DNA of 42,095 nt from Paulinella micropora (Eukaryota > Cercozoa > Imbricatea > Euglyphida): positions 74,475 through 116,569 of the forward strand of contig BJOX01000252.1 of NCBI GenBank assembly GCA_009731375.1. The letters are read 5' to 3'. The position numbers were made by a program, and so were the translations under genes. Positions 10,400 through 19,902 of the stretch are shown here, one piece after another. Below the pieces are notes generated by a model, which did no database searches, was not told the DNA's origin, and saw only the letters and a program-made list of their open reading frames with translations. How positions within the stretch are numbered: position 1 is the stretch's first letter; each line of letters starts with the position of its first letter.

Positions 10400-11430
10400 A
10401 TGAAATCCGCTGTCTCCTCTAAGCGCCTGCCGCAAGTTACAGACACCCTGCAACCAGCCGGCAAGCGCCGGCGGCTGACCGGCCAACCACTCATCGCCGC
10501 GTTCGTCCGCACGACCAGCCCGTCCACCGTACCAGTGGCCAGAGCCCCGTTTACCCTGGCCACGCTGGCACGACGATCGGCGGAACCACCGTCTGACCAG
10601 GCGGAACTGGATGCCCTTGTGAGCAAGATCGTCCCGCGGCCGACTCGCACACTTGAAGTGCCTATCCAAGCGCTTATACGAGAGTCGACTGAAATAGGCC
10701 AAGACCCTAGCAAACGAGACCTGAAATTGACAAGCGATCTGCTGTACGAAGTCGGGCGATGGGATATCCTCACTGCCTGCCCAGGTGAGATGATGCTNNN
10801 NNNNNNNCATTGCTAGACATGAACATTTTGAGCGGGTACTGGAATTCTCCCAGTGAGATCGCTGAGCTCTTGCTTGTTCCGCACGCGGCCCCGTTTGCTC
10901 TGGCGCCTTATCTGGTCCCTGATCTGGTCAATATAGTTTGCTCCTACCTCGAACCAGCTGTTTGTTACGATCCTATGCCCGCTGGCACGTTGGTCAGCAA
11001 GGAGAAATGGGAGATTACGGCGCTTGGGGATACGCCGCTGCCGTATTTCCCTCTGCGTGAGCACGCGTACTGGACGATGGTGCATTCAGAGCAGGCACGG
11101 GCGCTGCATGGCGACATTGTCTTCAAGGAAGCAATAGCGGTGGAATGGCTGGATCGATGTTGTTACTGGGACTGGGACGTAAACAGTTCTGTGCTGGAAA
11201 ACATTGCCGCTCCCTCCACCCAGCTCGAGCTGGTAAACACTGTCGATCTCCTCTACAGATACGAGCGAATGTACTGGACCTTTGTCGAACTTCGCCTGAA
11301 CGCGGGACTAAAAGCAGTGTTCGAACACGTGGCACACCGTTTGAACTCCTTCTTCTTGATTCCTCAAGGGCCGCCGCCCCCTAACAAGTGGCCTTTCTTG
11401 GTTCGCATGCCATCTTTTGCCAGGAGCTGA
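10400..11430 (+). CDS. Element paralogue B, unknown function (10-N gap inside)
   Basis: I join the N-terminal frame (from ATG at 10400) with the frame from 10810 because a 10-N gap of unknown true size lies between them and the combined layout matches paralogue A. It has a basic motif GKRRRLTGQ near residue 26, an Ala-Phe motif, then PYLVPDLVNIVCSYLEP and the C-terminal block LYRYERMYWTFVELRLNAGL. A proline-rich tail follows. Nuclear localisation is an inference from the basic motif. No enzyme motif is visible. A virion or regulatory role is equally possible. Confidence 0.65.
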
Positions 11431-11504
11431 AATTGTACTTATGATTAAAAAGCAGCAAAAATAATAACAGCTTGTTTTTTTCCTCTGGTTCTATTAATTA
11501 CGAA

Positions 11505-11723
11505 ATGTTAGCAGTCTGTCCTACCTGTGGCGCCTGCTTTTTCGAAGGCCAGCTGTATTGGTCAGGGACCGGGAAAAGAGGCGACCCCAAGGACCTGGCC
11601 TCGCTCGTCTGCAGACCCTATGGCGACGGCGCCTGCATCAACCCCGCGCGAGACGTCCCCGGTGGAGACACCTGGGCGGAGCGGATGCGCTTCGTCGACA
11701 ATTTCCTGGACGAGATTCTGTAA
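11505..11723 (+). CDS. Small cysteine-rich protein, possible zinc binder
   Basis: 72 residues from the ATG at 11505; an upstream TTG in frame is not a likely start. It opens with CPTCG, followed by a Trp/Gly/Lys-rich segment (YWSGTGKRGDPKDLASLVC), a third cysteine pair region ending in CINPARD, and GGDTW. Four or five cysteines over about 55 residues suggest a zinc-binding fold. Small proteins of this general build occur in aquatic viruses as I remember them, but I cannot name a family. It sits between paralogue B and the fibre gene on the same strand, with short A/T-rich spacers. Confidence 0.6.
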   Translation: MLAVCPTCGACFFEGQLYWSGTGKRGDPKDLASLVCRPYGDGACINPARDVPGGDTWAERMRFVDNFLDEIL

Positions 11724-11768
11724 AATAACTAAAAACTTTTTTTTTCTCTTGTTGAGTTAGTAAACTAA

Positions 11769-14363
11769 ATGGACTCTGGCCGGGGGAACAAGCGCCGCCG
11801 GCTCGATGGCTCGACAGACTCTTTTGTGCTGCCGGGGGCCGGACAGAACGGCGACATCCTCGTCTCGGACGGCGACGGCGGCGTGAGATGGGCGAGTGAC
11901 GGCGCGCCGGGCCTCAGTCACTTGACAGACTACGCCAACCCTCACCAAGTCACGGCCGCCCAAGTCGGAGCTCCTACTACTACCGCCTTCACCTCACACA
12001 CGACGAACTACAACAACCCCCACCAAGTGTCGCTCGCGAATCTCGTGAACTCGTCGACGCTCAATCTGACGGGGGCGGGCGGCGACAGCACGCTTTCCGC
12101 TCCGACTTCTGGTTCTTCTTTGCTCAGGCTGCCGACCGCTCTACCAAGCAGCACGTCACTAGTGACTATCGGCGCCAGTGGCCAGCTCAGTCACACACAG
12201 CAACCGACGACCGAAGTGACAGGACCAGTCTGGCCGACCGCCTACAGCAGCTGGACAACCGTTTCAAACACTTTGGCGACCGCGAATTCGTGGACCCTGT
12301 CGTCTTCTACCTCAAACGCCAACTCTGACTACCGGGTAGACAGGATTGTGCTGAACGACGCCTTTTCTTACTGGGCCTCCGGTTTAAACACTTATGTCAA
12401 CTGCGTAGGCAGCGAGTGGGTTAAGATATTCAACCCGCGCAAGCACCGCTTGTCCTCTATTGCCCTATGGAACGCGAATAACCTCACCGGTAATCTGGCA
12501 CCCAAGCAGGTGTTGCTCCAGGGCTCCGATAACGACACGACCTATGTTGACCTGAACCGTTTTACCGGTCTGGTAGGGGGCTGGCACTGAACACTCTGAC
12601 CCCTTCTGCTGGCAACAGCGCTTACAAGTACCACAAGCTCGTGTTCGAGCAGCTTCAAGCCGTCGTGACTTCCAGCTGCCAGATCGGTGGCCTTGTGCCG
12701 ACGTTCGTGCCAGAGTCCGCCTCGCTTACTCTCGCTGCCAGCACCGCGACCAACACAGGCTTCCTGACCGCGCTGACAATCAACACGGACCCTCCCGCGG
12801 CGACGTCGCTGGTGTCGCTAACACCGGCCGGGGCGCTGGGTGCTTCGTCGCTAAAGATACCGAGTTCGCTGCCTGGCAGCACTTCGTTAGTGACAGTGGA
12901 CTCGGGAGGCCAGCTCGCGACAGGGGCGGCCAGCTCACTGTCTCTCAGCGGGGCGGGAGGCACCAGCACGCTTTCCGCTCCGGCTTCTGGCTCCTCTGCA
13001 CTCAAGCTACCGACCGCCCTGCCTGGTAGCACTGCGTTAGTGACCCTTGATTCCAGCGGCCAGCTAGCGACAGGGGCGGCCAGCTCGTTANNNNNNNNNN
13101 CAGACCGCCGTTCTGAGCCTGACCTCTGCGGGGCAGATGGTGACCCAGAGCACTTCCACCACGGTTGTGACTTCTGGCTCGGTGGCGCTGCCGACTTCCA
13201 TGTCGGCCTATACGCCTACCACGGACCCTAACTGGGTGCTCAGCCACTCTTCCACAGTTGTAGGCCAAGAGAGCTATATAGTTTTCGATGGTGTCGCTGC
13301 CAATGGCTGGACTAGCCTCGGCAACTACAACTCGGACGGGAGTATCAACACGACCAACAACGCTGTTACCAACGTGGGCGGCAGCAACGTGTACGGCGAA
13401 CACTTTACGCTCCAGCACCAGCGGCGCCGTTACAGAATCACAAGCTTCGCGTTGACTAATACCTCTTCTCTCAGTAGCTCAACCAAAAGCTTCACGTTGG
13501 CGGGGTCGGACAATGGCAGTACCTGGACACTGGTCTGGTCCGGTAACTTCTCTTTTACCTCGACGTTACAGACCCTGAACTCGAGCGCGCCCGCTTCGAC
13601 CGCGTTCTATTACTACCACCGGTTTATTGTCACTTCGACAAATTCGAGTACCCAGGCCGCCGTGGGGACCTTTGCGCCCGTCATTGAGTCCGAGGGCGTG
13701 TCGGTCAATGCCACTGGTCTCACGGGCGTGGACACGCTCATGTGCGGCAAAAACACGCTGAAGCTGCCAACCGCGCTGCCCTCTGCCGGCACGGACCGCG
13801 TGCTCCAAATCAACGACCTTGGCGAGTTCGAGCTAGGCACCTGGGACTACGGCCACTGGCTGTGCGAAACCGCGCTGACTTTTGCTAATGGTGCTACCAG
13901 GGTCATGACTTACGACAACACGGTGAGAATCGCACCTTCCTTCGGCAATATCACTCGCTTGACTAGCAACTCAGGCAACGCTTCTACCAGCTACACCACG
14001 TTCCAGAACACTTCGGGCATGACCAGGAAATGGCTCGTTGATGCCTGCATCAAATTCAAAAACACTGCCACTAGCAGTCCCATGAACGCCGAGGCCTGGG
14101 TCGAGAAGAGCGCTAGCAGGCCGGCCAGCAACGTGGCGATCGCGTCGGTGCGCTGGCTGAACTCTTCTGCCTTTAGCAACGGTACTTCTTTCAACGGGCA
14201 GTATACGACAGTGAATCTGTCTGGCGTAGTAGAAGTGGCCGCGAACGAGTACATCTGGATCGAGGTTACTGGAGGTACAGCAACTGCCGTAAACTACATG
14301 GCAAACGTCGGATCACAAGTCTGGGAAAGAGGCTTTGTGGCTATTACCGAGATCCCGGGCTAA
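11769..14363 (+). CDS. Phage-like fibre / receptor-binding protein (one frameshift, one gap)
   Basis: Three consecutive frames make one gene. The N-terminal part carries two NPHQV motifs (near residues 57 and 86), typical of phage tail-fibre proteins. Then follows a galactose-binding F5/8C-like domain (WVKIFNPRKHRLSSIAL ... LQGSDNDTTY), tandem glycine/serine-rich repeats of the type LSGAGG.STLSAP.SGSS.LKLPTALP, a second F5/8C-like domain near 13340-13680, and a C-terminal beta-rich domain that looks like a C1q/TNF-type trimer head. The frame breaks in a G run near 12575-12579, where one base appears to be missing, and a 10-N gap lies at 13091-13100. The first break may be real decay or a homopolymer error. 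The product is most likely a surface fibre. Confidence 0.7.
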
Positions 14364-16551
14364 TTTTTTTTCTTTCGAGTCTGTATTTTTTAATTAAAAA
14401 TGGACGCTTTGCAGTGTGTTGCAAATGCGCCGCGAAAAATTCTACGGCTTGTCGGCGTAACCGTTCGGCTCTGGTCTCGCGGGGCAGCTGTTTAAGTGTG
14501 GGCGGGATGACGTATTTCAAGTCACCCAGGACCCGTGCGTAGTCCGAGGCCAGCCTTTCGCCCTGCTGCACAATGGCTTGCACAGTCTTCACCAAGTCCG
14601 GCTCGTGCAGGGACGGCGCCGCCTTGCTCATCACTTTCACCTTGTCATAAAACATCTGCCAAAAAGAACACATCTCAATAAAAGCACAGACGTGACAAAG
14701 CATACCTGCGTCTTGAGATTGCTGAGTCCTTCGTCCTTGTTTTCGTATTCGAGCGTGTGGCCTAAAACCCGGCTAAAAAACACCGGCCGGGTCACGAGCG
14801 AATGGTTTCCGTAGAGCTCCCAGGCCACATTGGCGTAGATGGCTCGGAGCAGGTGAGGGCGGCTAATGCGGAACTCGCTCTTGGAGCGCTCTTGGTAGAG
14901 GTGTGTCAGGTCTTCGAACGTATTCTTAAAGCCGCCACCTTTCAGAGCCGCGCCCACTTCGCTGTTGGGCATCACTTGGCTGGGCCTGTCGATGTTCTTC
15001 TTGTGGCCCGCAACCACCAGACTCTGCATCCACGGCAGCGTGCTGACCTTCATCTTTTTTGTCGGTGGCATGGCAAGGGGCTGGTCGTCCTCTTCCGCCA
15101 GGATCTCTGCCCGGTGCGAGGTCCAGCTCAGGTAATCGGACTTGGGCCTGTCGCCTTTGAGCAGCATGCTAGCGCCTGGCGCCATCTTGGCCCGGTGCTT
15201 AAAATGGTTCTCCGTGCCAAAGATCAGGTGACGCCAGATTCTCAGTACACCGGTCGCCGAGGCCGTGGGCAGGGCGATGGGCTTGCCGACATAGATAGAG
15301 TCTTGGTAATCGCTCTGGTCGTCCGGGTCTTTGAGGGTCTGCGCCTTTTTTAGCCGCCCGGTGCTGCAAGACATGCTTTTGGCGGCCAATCTCCGTAAAC
15401 GTCATATACTGGTCGTCCTCCACCGGGCCAAATTCGCTAAAGCGCCACAGCTCGGACATTCTGCACCCGAGGATAGACAGCAACAGAAAGGACTGCAGGG
15501 CCCACAGCGGGTGTCTCTCGCTGGGCGCAAAGGGGCCGTCGTTGGCGCGCTTGGCTTCCGGGTCCTCGAAGCAATCTGCCTCCGCGAGCATGGCTCGGTA
15601 GAGCTCGTCCAAGAACGCGCACCAGGGGTCCAAGTAGAGCACGTGCCTCTTCTTGAGGTTCTTCATCAATTTCTTGCCGGTCTGCTGAACTCCTTCCGAA
15701 CTCGCGTCCCTGTCACGAAAAAGCGTCCCTTCCGTAAACCACTTGACCACGAAGTCCTCGCCCCAGACACAGCGCGAGGGCTGTTCCTTGCCCTTCTGGC
15801 TCTGTCGCTGGGTGGCTAGGATCAACCAGTTGCTCCGGAAAAGGCCGTAGTCTTGTCCTCTCGCGGAGAGGTTGGGCTTGGTAGCGTCGACCAGGTCGTT
15901 TATGAAACTCACAAACTGGTCCACGTCTTTGCGGAGCCGCAGAAAGGTCATACAATAAGCAAGCAGACACTTGGTGAACGGCCCGGCGCTGAGATTCGGT
16001 AACCCCAACTTCACCCAGCCGTCCTCGTCGCCGAACAAGAGCTTGCGAAGGGTCGTGTTTCTGCCCTTGGCCAGGTCAGCGGAGCTGCTAGGGAACAGCA
16101 GGCCGCCCCCTGGCTTCTCTACAATGACAAAGTCCACTTTGCCCGCGTGATGGCACGAAACCAGATTTTCCTTGTCCAGCCCGCTGTCCTTGAACCGTTT
16201 GTACGCGTACAGGACGTCATCGAGCTCTCCGTCTTCTTTCACCATGAATTCGCTCCAGTGGCCCTTGCGCGACTTGATGACCTGGGCCAGAACAGGCGAG
16301 GCGGCGTGACGGGCGGGGTCGACCCCGAGCGAGTACAGGTGCGCCCTGTCCAGCACCTCGTCCCGGTAAGAACGGAGGAGATCCAGCGCGGCCACAAAGT
16401 TGTCTCGTAGGTCCGCCCACTCCTGCGGGCTCATTTTCGTCTTGAGCGGCAGGCGTTCCCAGACCGGCACCGGCTTCTGGCCGTCACGGATTTCTTGTAG
16501 TGTGGTGTTGTTAAAGGCGTCAACCACCTGCTGGGGCGGGGCATCGCTCAT
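14344..16551 (-). CDS. Protelomerase-like tyrosine recombinase (spliced; one frameshift)
   Basis: ATG at 16551; an in-frame ATG at 16614 is the alternative. The catalytic-domain signs are the first Arg in ILGCRMSEL, then MTFTEIG and a Lys-rich strand, then H..R in RPHLLRAIYANVAWELYG, then VLGHT, then the likely nucleophile in MFYDK. The ELYG segment and the long N-terminal domain resemble telomere resolvases more than phage or Crypton recombinases; this is memory of family patterns, not a search. The last His and the Tyr are about 20 residues apart, more than usual. A 50-bp intron (14656-14705) sits just before the Tyr codon. A one-base frame break lies near 15381-15388, so this copy may be inactive. 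Its end overlaps the fibre stop by 20 bp, convergently. Confidence 0.65.
14656..14705 (-). other. Spliceosomal intron, 50 bp, phase 0
   Basis: On the minus strand the exon ends ACGCAG, followed by GTATGC. The intron ends in a pyrimidine-rich TTCTTTTTGGCAG, followed by ATGTTTTATGAC. Without removal the upstream frame runs about 20 codons past the donor and ends. With it, the two conserved frames join in phase 0. The downstream exon carries the presumed catalytic Tyr. Confidence 0.75.
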
Positions 16552-17527
16552 GGTTACCACTTTGAGGTGGCTGGGCTCCGCGCCAAGCCGGCCACTCGCG
16601 ACCCATTTCACCATGGCTTTCTTCCTCTTTAATGACTAGATGATACAAGATTTGTTTTTCAGCAATAGCCACAACACCCACGGCCGGCGTCTTTTTCTTT
16701 TTTTTCTTTTTCTTTTTCTTCTTCTTGGCGTGCGGGCCAGACAAAAGATGGCTCGCGAGCGGGCGCGCGAGGCCGCTGCCGTTCAGTGAACCAGTCAATG
16801 GGATGAAACCCCAGCCCTGTTCTTCGCATACCAGAGCGAACATGGCGTTGGCGCGGTGGCGGCTCTCTAACTGCTTCAGCTCTGGCACTTGTGCCGCTAG
16901 CTCTTCCTCGCCCAGCAGCAGCAGGAAAGCCCTCAGCAACGTCTGATAGCTCACGAAACACCTTCTCTCCCACCCATACCGCTCCCTCAGCTTCTTCAGC
17001 ACTCTGGGCCAGCAGGCGTCGACTTTTTTGAAGAGGCGTTGCAACTCCTCTAGCGTCTCTTGGCTCGGTTCCCGCCGGCCCCGGCCGCAGCCGAGCAGGT
17101 GGCATAGCTGGCTGGCCTTGTCGATAGTTAAAGAGCCTAGCTTCTCTCGGCGCCAGATGTACGCGAGGCGAGCGGGCGTCGGGCTCTGTGCCCGCCACTT
17201 GTGGACCAGGCGCCTCGCCTGTGCTAACAAGGCCGGGCTGACACACGACGCAGATTGATTCACACCTCGCAGGTTGAATGTCTCGCGCGTGATCTGTCTG
17301 AACCTGCTCAGTCTCGTGTAGCCGACATGTCTGGGAGGGGCCGATTGCTCTCGGGGCATCTGGCCGTTGACTAGCCAGCATTGCGACGTGTACAGCTCGT
17401 GCTCTGTCTTGACCAGGCCGCACTTGGAACAGTACGTACCGGTTGTTGCTAAGCTGAAGGTCCAGACATGTTCGCAGTGTGACATATACAAAAATGACGG
17501 CCGGCTAGCGAGAAAGAAATGAAACAT
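16520..17527 (-). CDS. VLTF3-like late transcription factor
   Basis: 335 residues from the ATG at 17527, or 321 from the ATG at 17485 (MSHCEHVW). The N-terminus holds a zinc-ribbon-like set, SHCEH then GTYCSKCGLVK. The C-terminal core matches the poxvirus A2/VLTF3 family pattern: FVSYQTLLRAFLLLLGEEEL, then LKQLESRHRANAMF, then EEQGWGFIPLTGSL. VLTF3 is a hallmark late-gene transcription factor of Nucleocytoviricota and several Polinton-like viruses. After the core the frame continues through a poly-Lys run (codons from an A-rich tract, about 16685-16730) and overlaps the recombinase start. A slip in that tract would give an earlier end near 16659, so the C-terminus is uncertain. It diverges from the VLTF2-like gene. 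Confidence 0.8.
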   Translation of the reverse strand: MFHFFLASRPSFLYMSHCEHVWTFSLATTGTYCSKCGLVKTEHELYTSQCWLVNGQMPREQSAPPRHVGYTRLSRFRQITRETFNLRGVNQSASCVSPALLAQARRLVHKWRAQSPTPARLAYIWRREKLGSLTIDKASQLCHLLGCGRGRREPSQETLEELQRLFKKVDACWPRVLKKLRERYGWERRCFVSYQTLLRAFLLLLGEEELAAQVPELKQLESRHRANAMFALVCEEQGWGFIPLTGSLNGSGLARPLASHLLSGPHAKKKKKKKKKKKKTPAVGVVAIAEKQILYHLVIKEEESHGEMGREWPAWRGAQPPQSGNHERCPAPAGG

Positions 17528-17616
17528 ATCTTTGAACCGCGAGCGTTTAAGATTCAAGATTTGAAACACAAGGGAAAAGGAGGAGTTGCCAGTGACACAC
17601 GCACACACACAAAAAG
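17528..17616. promoter_or_regulatory. Divergent promoter between VLTF3-like and VLTF2-like genes
   Basis: An 89-bp spacer between divergent starts. The segment 17531-17567 aligns over about 37 bp with 19064-19101 in the other divergent spacer: TTTGAACCG / TTTCAAACG, then GTTTAA / ATTTAA, then AGATTTGAAA / AGATTTAAAA. This suggests a shared promoter element of the virus. Confidence 0.5.
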
Positions 17617-18090
17617 ATGGAGGGCACCGAAGTTTACAAGGGCAAGTGTCTGCGCTGTTCCTACGGCTGCGCGCGGGATGACGGCAAGTGGTATGGCTTG
17701 CCGATAGCACACGCAGACGAAGAGCTGTTCGTCTGGGGTCATTTTTGTAGTATCGGTTGTGCAGCGGCCTTCGCGGAATATGGGATTGCCGAGACGATCC
17801 GTTCACGATCAATGGACCTCTTGCACTCGTTTCTAAGAGTCAATCTGCACAAGCAGCTAGTTCAACCGGCGCCGCCGCGCCATGAGCTTGTGGATTACGG
17901 AGGACCTCTGGACATCTCGGCTTTCAGGGCCGTGGGCCGGGTAGTCAATTGGTACGTGCCGGTGCACAGAAAGGAAACGCAAAAGACGTTTATTAGTAAG
18001 CTCGCTGGTAAAAAGTACATGCTGAGAAGGCTCAAGCGCCTGCCGGGGATTCGCATCTCTTCCGCTTCGTGTTCTTCTTCTTGCGCTTGA
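17617..18090 (+). CDS. VLTF2/A1L-like late transcription factor (FCS zinc finger)
   Basis: 157 residues; the ATG follows an A-rich leader. The N-terminal 55 residues contain KCLRCSYGC, then WYGLPIAH, then VWGHFCSIGCAAAFAEYG. This C..C / FCS..C layout is that of poxvirus A1L (VLTF-2) and related NCLDV late factors. The rest is helical and basic, ending in a Ser/Cys-rich tail. The last 59 bp overlap the 3' end of the PCNA-like gene on the other strand. Paired with VLTF3 across a short divergent promoter, it indicates virus-encoded late transcription and possibly nucleus-independent expression, which is inference. Confidence 0.7.
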   Translation: MEGTEVYKGKCLRCSYGCARDDGKWYGLPIAHADEELFVWGHFCSIGCAAAFAEYGIAETIRSRSMDLLHSFLRVNLHKQLVQPAPPRHELVDYGGPLDISAFRAVGRVVNWYVPVHRKETQKTFISKLAGKKYMLRRLKRLPGIRISSASCSSSCA

Positions 18091-19012
18091 TGACCACCCT
18101 GCGCTTTTCTTCCTCCTCGGCGGCGCCGTCGGTGGTCAGGGCGAGGGGCGCCAGCGCAGGCAGGGGAGGCGGCGGTCCCTCGGAGTCTGCCAGAATAGCA
18201 TACTTGAGCCATGGACCGCCTTCCCGTTTGAAGACGAGGTGCAGCACATTCGGCGCAGCGCCGACCAAGACTCGACCAGTCTTTTTCTCCTGAAATGCAC
18301 AACTTTTAAGTACCTTCTTCAGCGTTTCAAGTGAGTAGACACAGTCGCCGGCCTCGGTAGGTGTCTTCGACAGGTCCGAGCGCAAGAGCGACTCCTTGTC
18401 CTCTGCCAGCAGAGCGATGCCGCCAAGGCTGGTGCGTGCCAGCCGACTCGCGTCCACTGCCCTCAGCGAGGACTCGGTACAGAGCCTGTCCCCTTCCACG
18501 AACAGACGGCAGTGCGAATTGCTCTTGGAATGATGGCGCACCACGGCATTAAGGGCAGGGCCGCTAACTTCAACTAGACGGTCGACATCAGTCCACTCGG
18601 TCGTCGGTAGGAACGCCGCTTCTTGGGACACGAGCAGCGAGGTCAGGTCGCTGTAATGTTCGAAAGATTTGGCTTCGTTGTAAAATTTCACACAGAGCCT
18701 GTTGTCGAGCGCGACTGACAGCTCGAGTGTCATGCCCTCGCGAAACGTGCTCAGCCAGCACTGGATTTCTTTCAGGTCGAGCGAAAACACGCATTTGGAC
18801 GAGTTGCCACTGAGGGAGACATAGTCGCCGTTAGCGGCGCCCAAAAAGGGTACCACAAACTGAGCAACCAGCCCATCGGCTGCACTGCACAGGACAAGCT
18901 TGTCGACGGTCGCTTCGACACGAGCCTCCAGCAGCAGCGGGGACAGCGAGTCGAGTGCCCGGCGGAAAGCGACGCCGTTGGACTTGGACCTCCACAGAAA
19001 GCGGTAGCTCAT
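18032..19012 (-). CDS. PCNA-like sliding clamp
   Basis: 326 residues from the ATG at 19012 (MSYRFLW). The frame is open 51 codons further upstream, but that part is the promoter spacer and a GA repeat. Two clamp-like halves are visible: an N-terminal strand-helix region with ATVDKLVLCSAADGLVAQFV, and a C-terminal region with VYSLETLKKVLKSCAF and WLKYAILAD, which correspond to the PCNA inter-domain and C-terminal strands. A low-complexity Pro/Ala linker and a strongly basic tail (KRRVVIKRKKKNTKRKR) follow, beyond the usual length of about 260. It would tether the element's polymerase to DNA. Divergence is high. Confidence 0.7.
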   Translation of the reverse strand: MSYRFLWRSKSNGVAFRRALDSLSPLLLEARVEATVDKLVLCSAADGLVAQFVVPFLGAANGDYVSLSGNSSKCVFSLDLKEIQCWLSTFREGMTLELSVALDNRLCVKFYNEAKSFEHYSDLTSLLVSQEAAFLPTTEWTDVDRLVEVSGPALNAVVRHHSKSNSHCRLFVEGDRLCTESSLRAVDASRLARTSLGGIALLAEDKESLLRSDLSKTPTEAGDCVYSLETLKKVLKSCAFQEKKTGRVLVGAAPNVLHLVFKREGGPWLKYAILADSEGPPPPLPALAPLALTTDGAAEEEEKRRVVIKRKKKNTKRKRCESPAGA

Positions 19013-19164
19013 TTTTTGGCTGAGTAAATCGTCGCGCTTATTTCCGTTTCCTTTTTTTTGGGGTTTCAAACGGTCGCCATTTAAAGTTTGAGATTTAAAA
19101 GAAGTCGCGTGTATATCCCATTTAAAGAGAGAGAGAGAGAGAGATCCAGGCCAGAATTCAACCA
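19013..19164. promoter_or_regulatory. Divergent promoter between PCNA-like and SSB-like genes
   Basis: A 152-bp A/T-rich spacer with TTTAAA boxes, the shared element at 19064-19101 (see 17528-17616), a TATATCC sequence near 19111, and a (GA)n run at 19126-19143. Confidence 0.5.
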
Positions 19165-19902
19165 ATGTCCCTCGTCGTAGACAACAGCCAAGTCAGGCCC
19201 TTTGACCCGGCCGCCGACCCGAAAAAGCTCCTCCTGTCGGACGTGCCCAGAACTGCGTATGGGAGCATATTTTCAAATTTGTGCTACGGCGAAAAGAGCT
19301 TGACGTTGGTTCTGCCCGCCATGCAGTTGAGTTGGGACCCCTCGACGTACGACCAAGGCAACAAGTCAGCCAAGACCACCATTGACCTCGACTTCAAGCA
19401 CGCGCAACAGTATGGCGAAGTGCTGCAGGCGTTTCGGGTGCTGCGTTCAATCGACGAAAAGGTTGCAGACCTCGTGGTGGAACAGCGCGACAAAATTGTT
19501 CCTACGATGAAGAGGGCGGGCCCGATGGCAAAGAGCGACGAGCAGGTCAAATGCTGCTACCAGCCCTGTACGCGCCTGCGCACTTCGCAAAAGTCGGACC
19601 GCGCATGGGCGCCTCGTCTGACAGCAACTGTGTCAGGGGCTCGGTTCATCGGAGGCGGAGATGTCTCCACCTTGCAAAAGGGCGACGTGGTCCGATGCGT
19701 TGTTGCTGCTACAGCGCTCTGCAGCAAGGGTGAGAAGGTTACACTTTCTTGGCGCGTTTTGCAGATTCGGAAACAAGCTGATGGACTGGGGTACCCGGAC
19801 CAAGACCTCTCAGAAAAGGAAGCTTTTGGTGTGTCTCTGTCCGGCGAGGAAAACGGCGAGGGCGGTGCCAGTGCCATGGACTTGTCTGTAGACTTGGTTT
19901 AA
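19165..19902 (+). CDS. Probable single-stranded DNA-binding protein
   Basis: 245 residues. It has the layout of the OB-fold ssDNA-binding proteins found in large DNA viruses: an N-terminal strand YGEKSLTLVLPAMQLSWDPS, then TTIDLDF, a helix with VLRSIDEKV, then CCYQPCTRLR, APRLTATV, a later DVVRCVVAATALCSKG and VTLSWRVLQIRK, and an acidic Glu/Asp tail. The acidic tail is typical of SSBs that recruit polymerases. It shares a divergent promoter with the clamp gene, which supports a replication role. No sequence motif is diagnostic, so the call rests on overall pattern. Confidence 0.5.
   Translation: MSLVVDNSQVRPFDPAADPKKLLLSDVPRTAYGSIFSNLCYGEKSLTLVLPAMQLSWDPSTYDQGNKSAKTTIDLDFKHAQQYGEVLQAFRVLRSIDEKVADLVVEQRDKIVPTMKRAGPMAKSDEQVKCCYQPCTRLRTSQKSDRAWAPRLTATVSGARFIGGGDVSTLQKGDVVRCVVAATALCSKGEKVTLSWRVLQIRKQADGLGYPDQDLSEKEAFGVSLSGEENGEGGASAMDLSVDLV

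Noticed and set aside
11769-14363. Prophage in a bacterial genome
   Set aside because: The fibre looks phage-like, but VLTF2/VLTF3, PCNA, an intron, Polintons and SINEs place the element in a eukaryote.
15331-15819. Plus-strand open frame opposite the recombinase
   Set aside because: A shadow of the GC-rich coding strand; no motif and no start context. The same applies to 14802-15353 and 23810-24592.
19013-19165. 51-residue N-terminal extension of the PCNA-like protein
   Set aside because: It lies in the divergent promoter spacer and crosses a GA repeat; clamp homology begins at the ATG at 19012.
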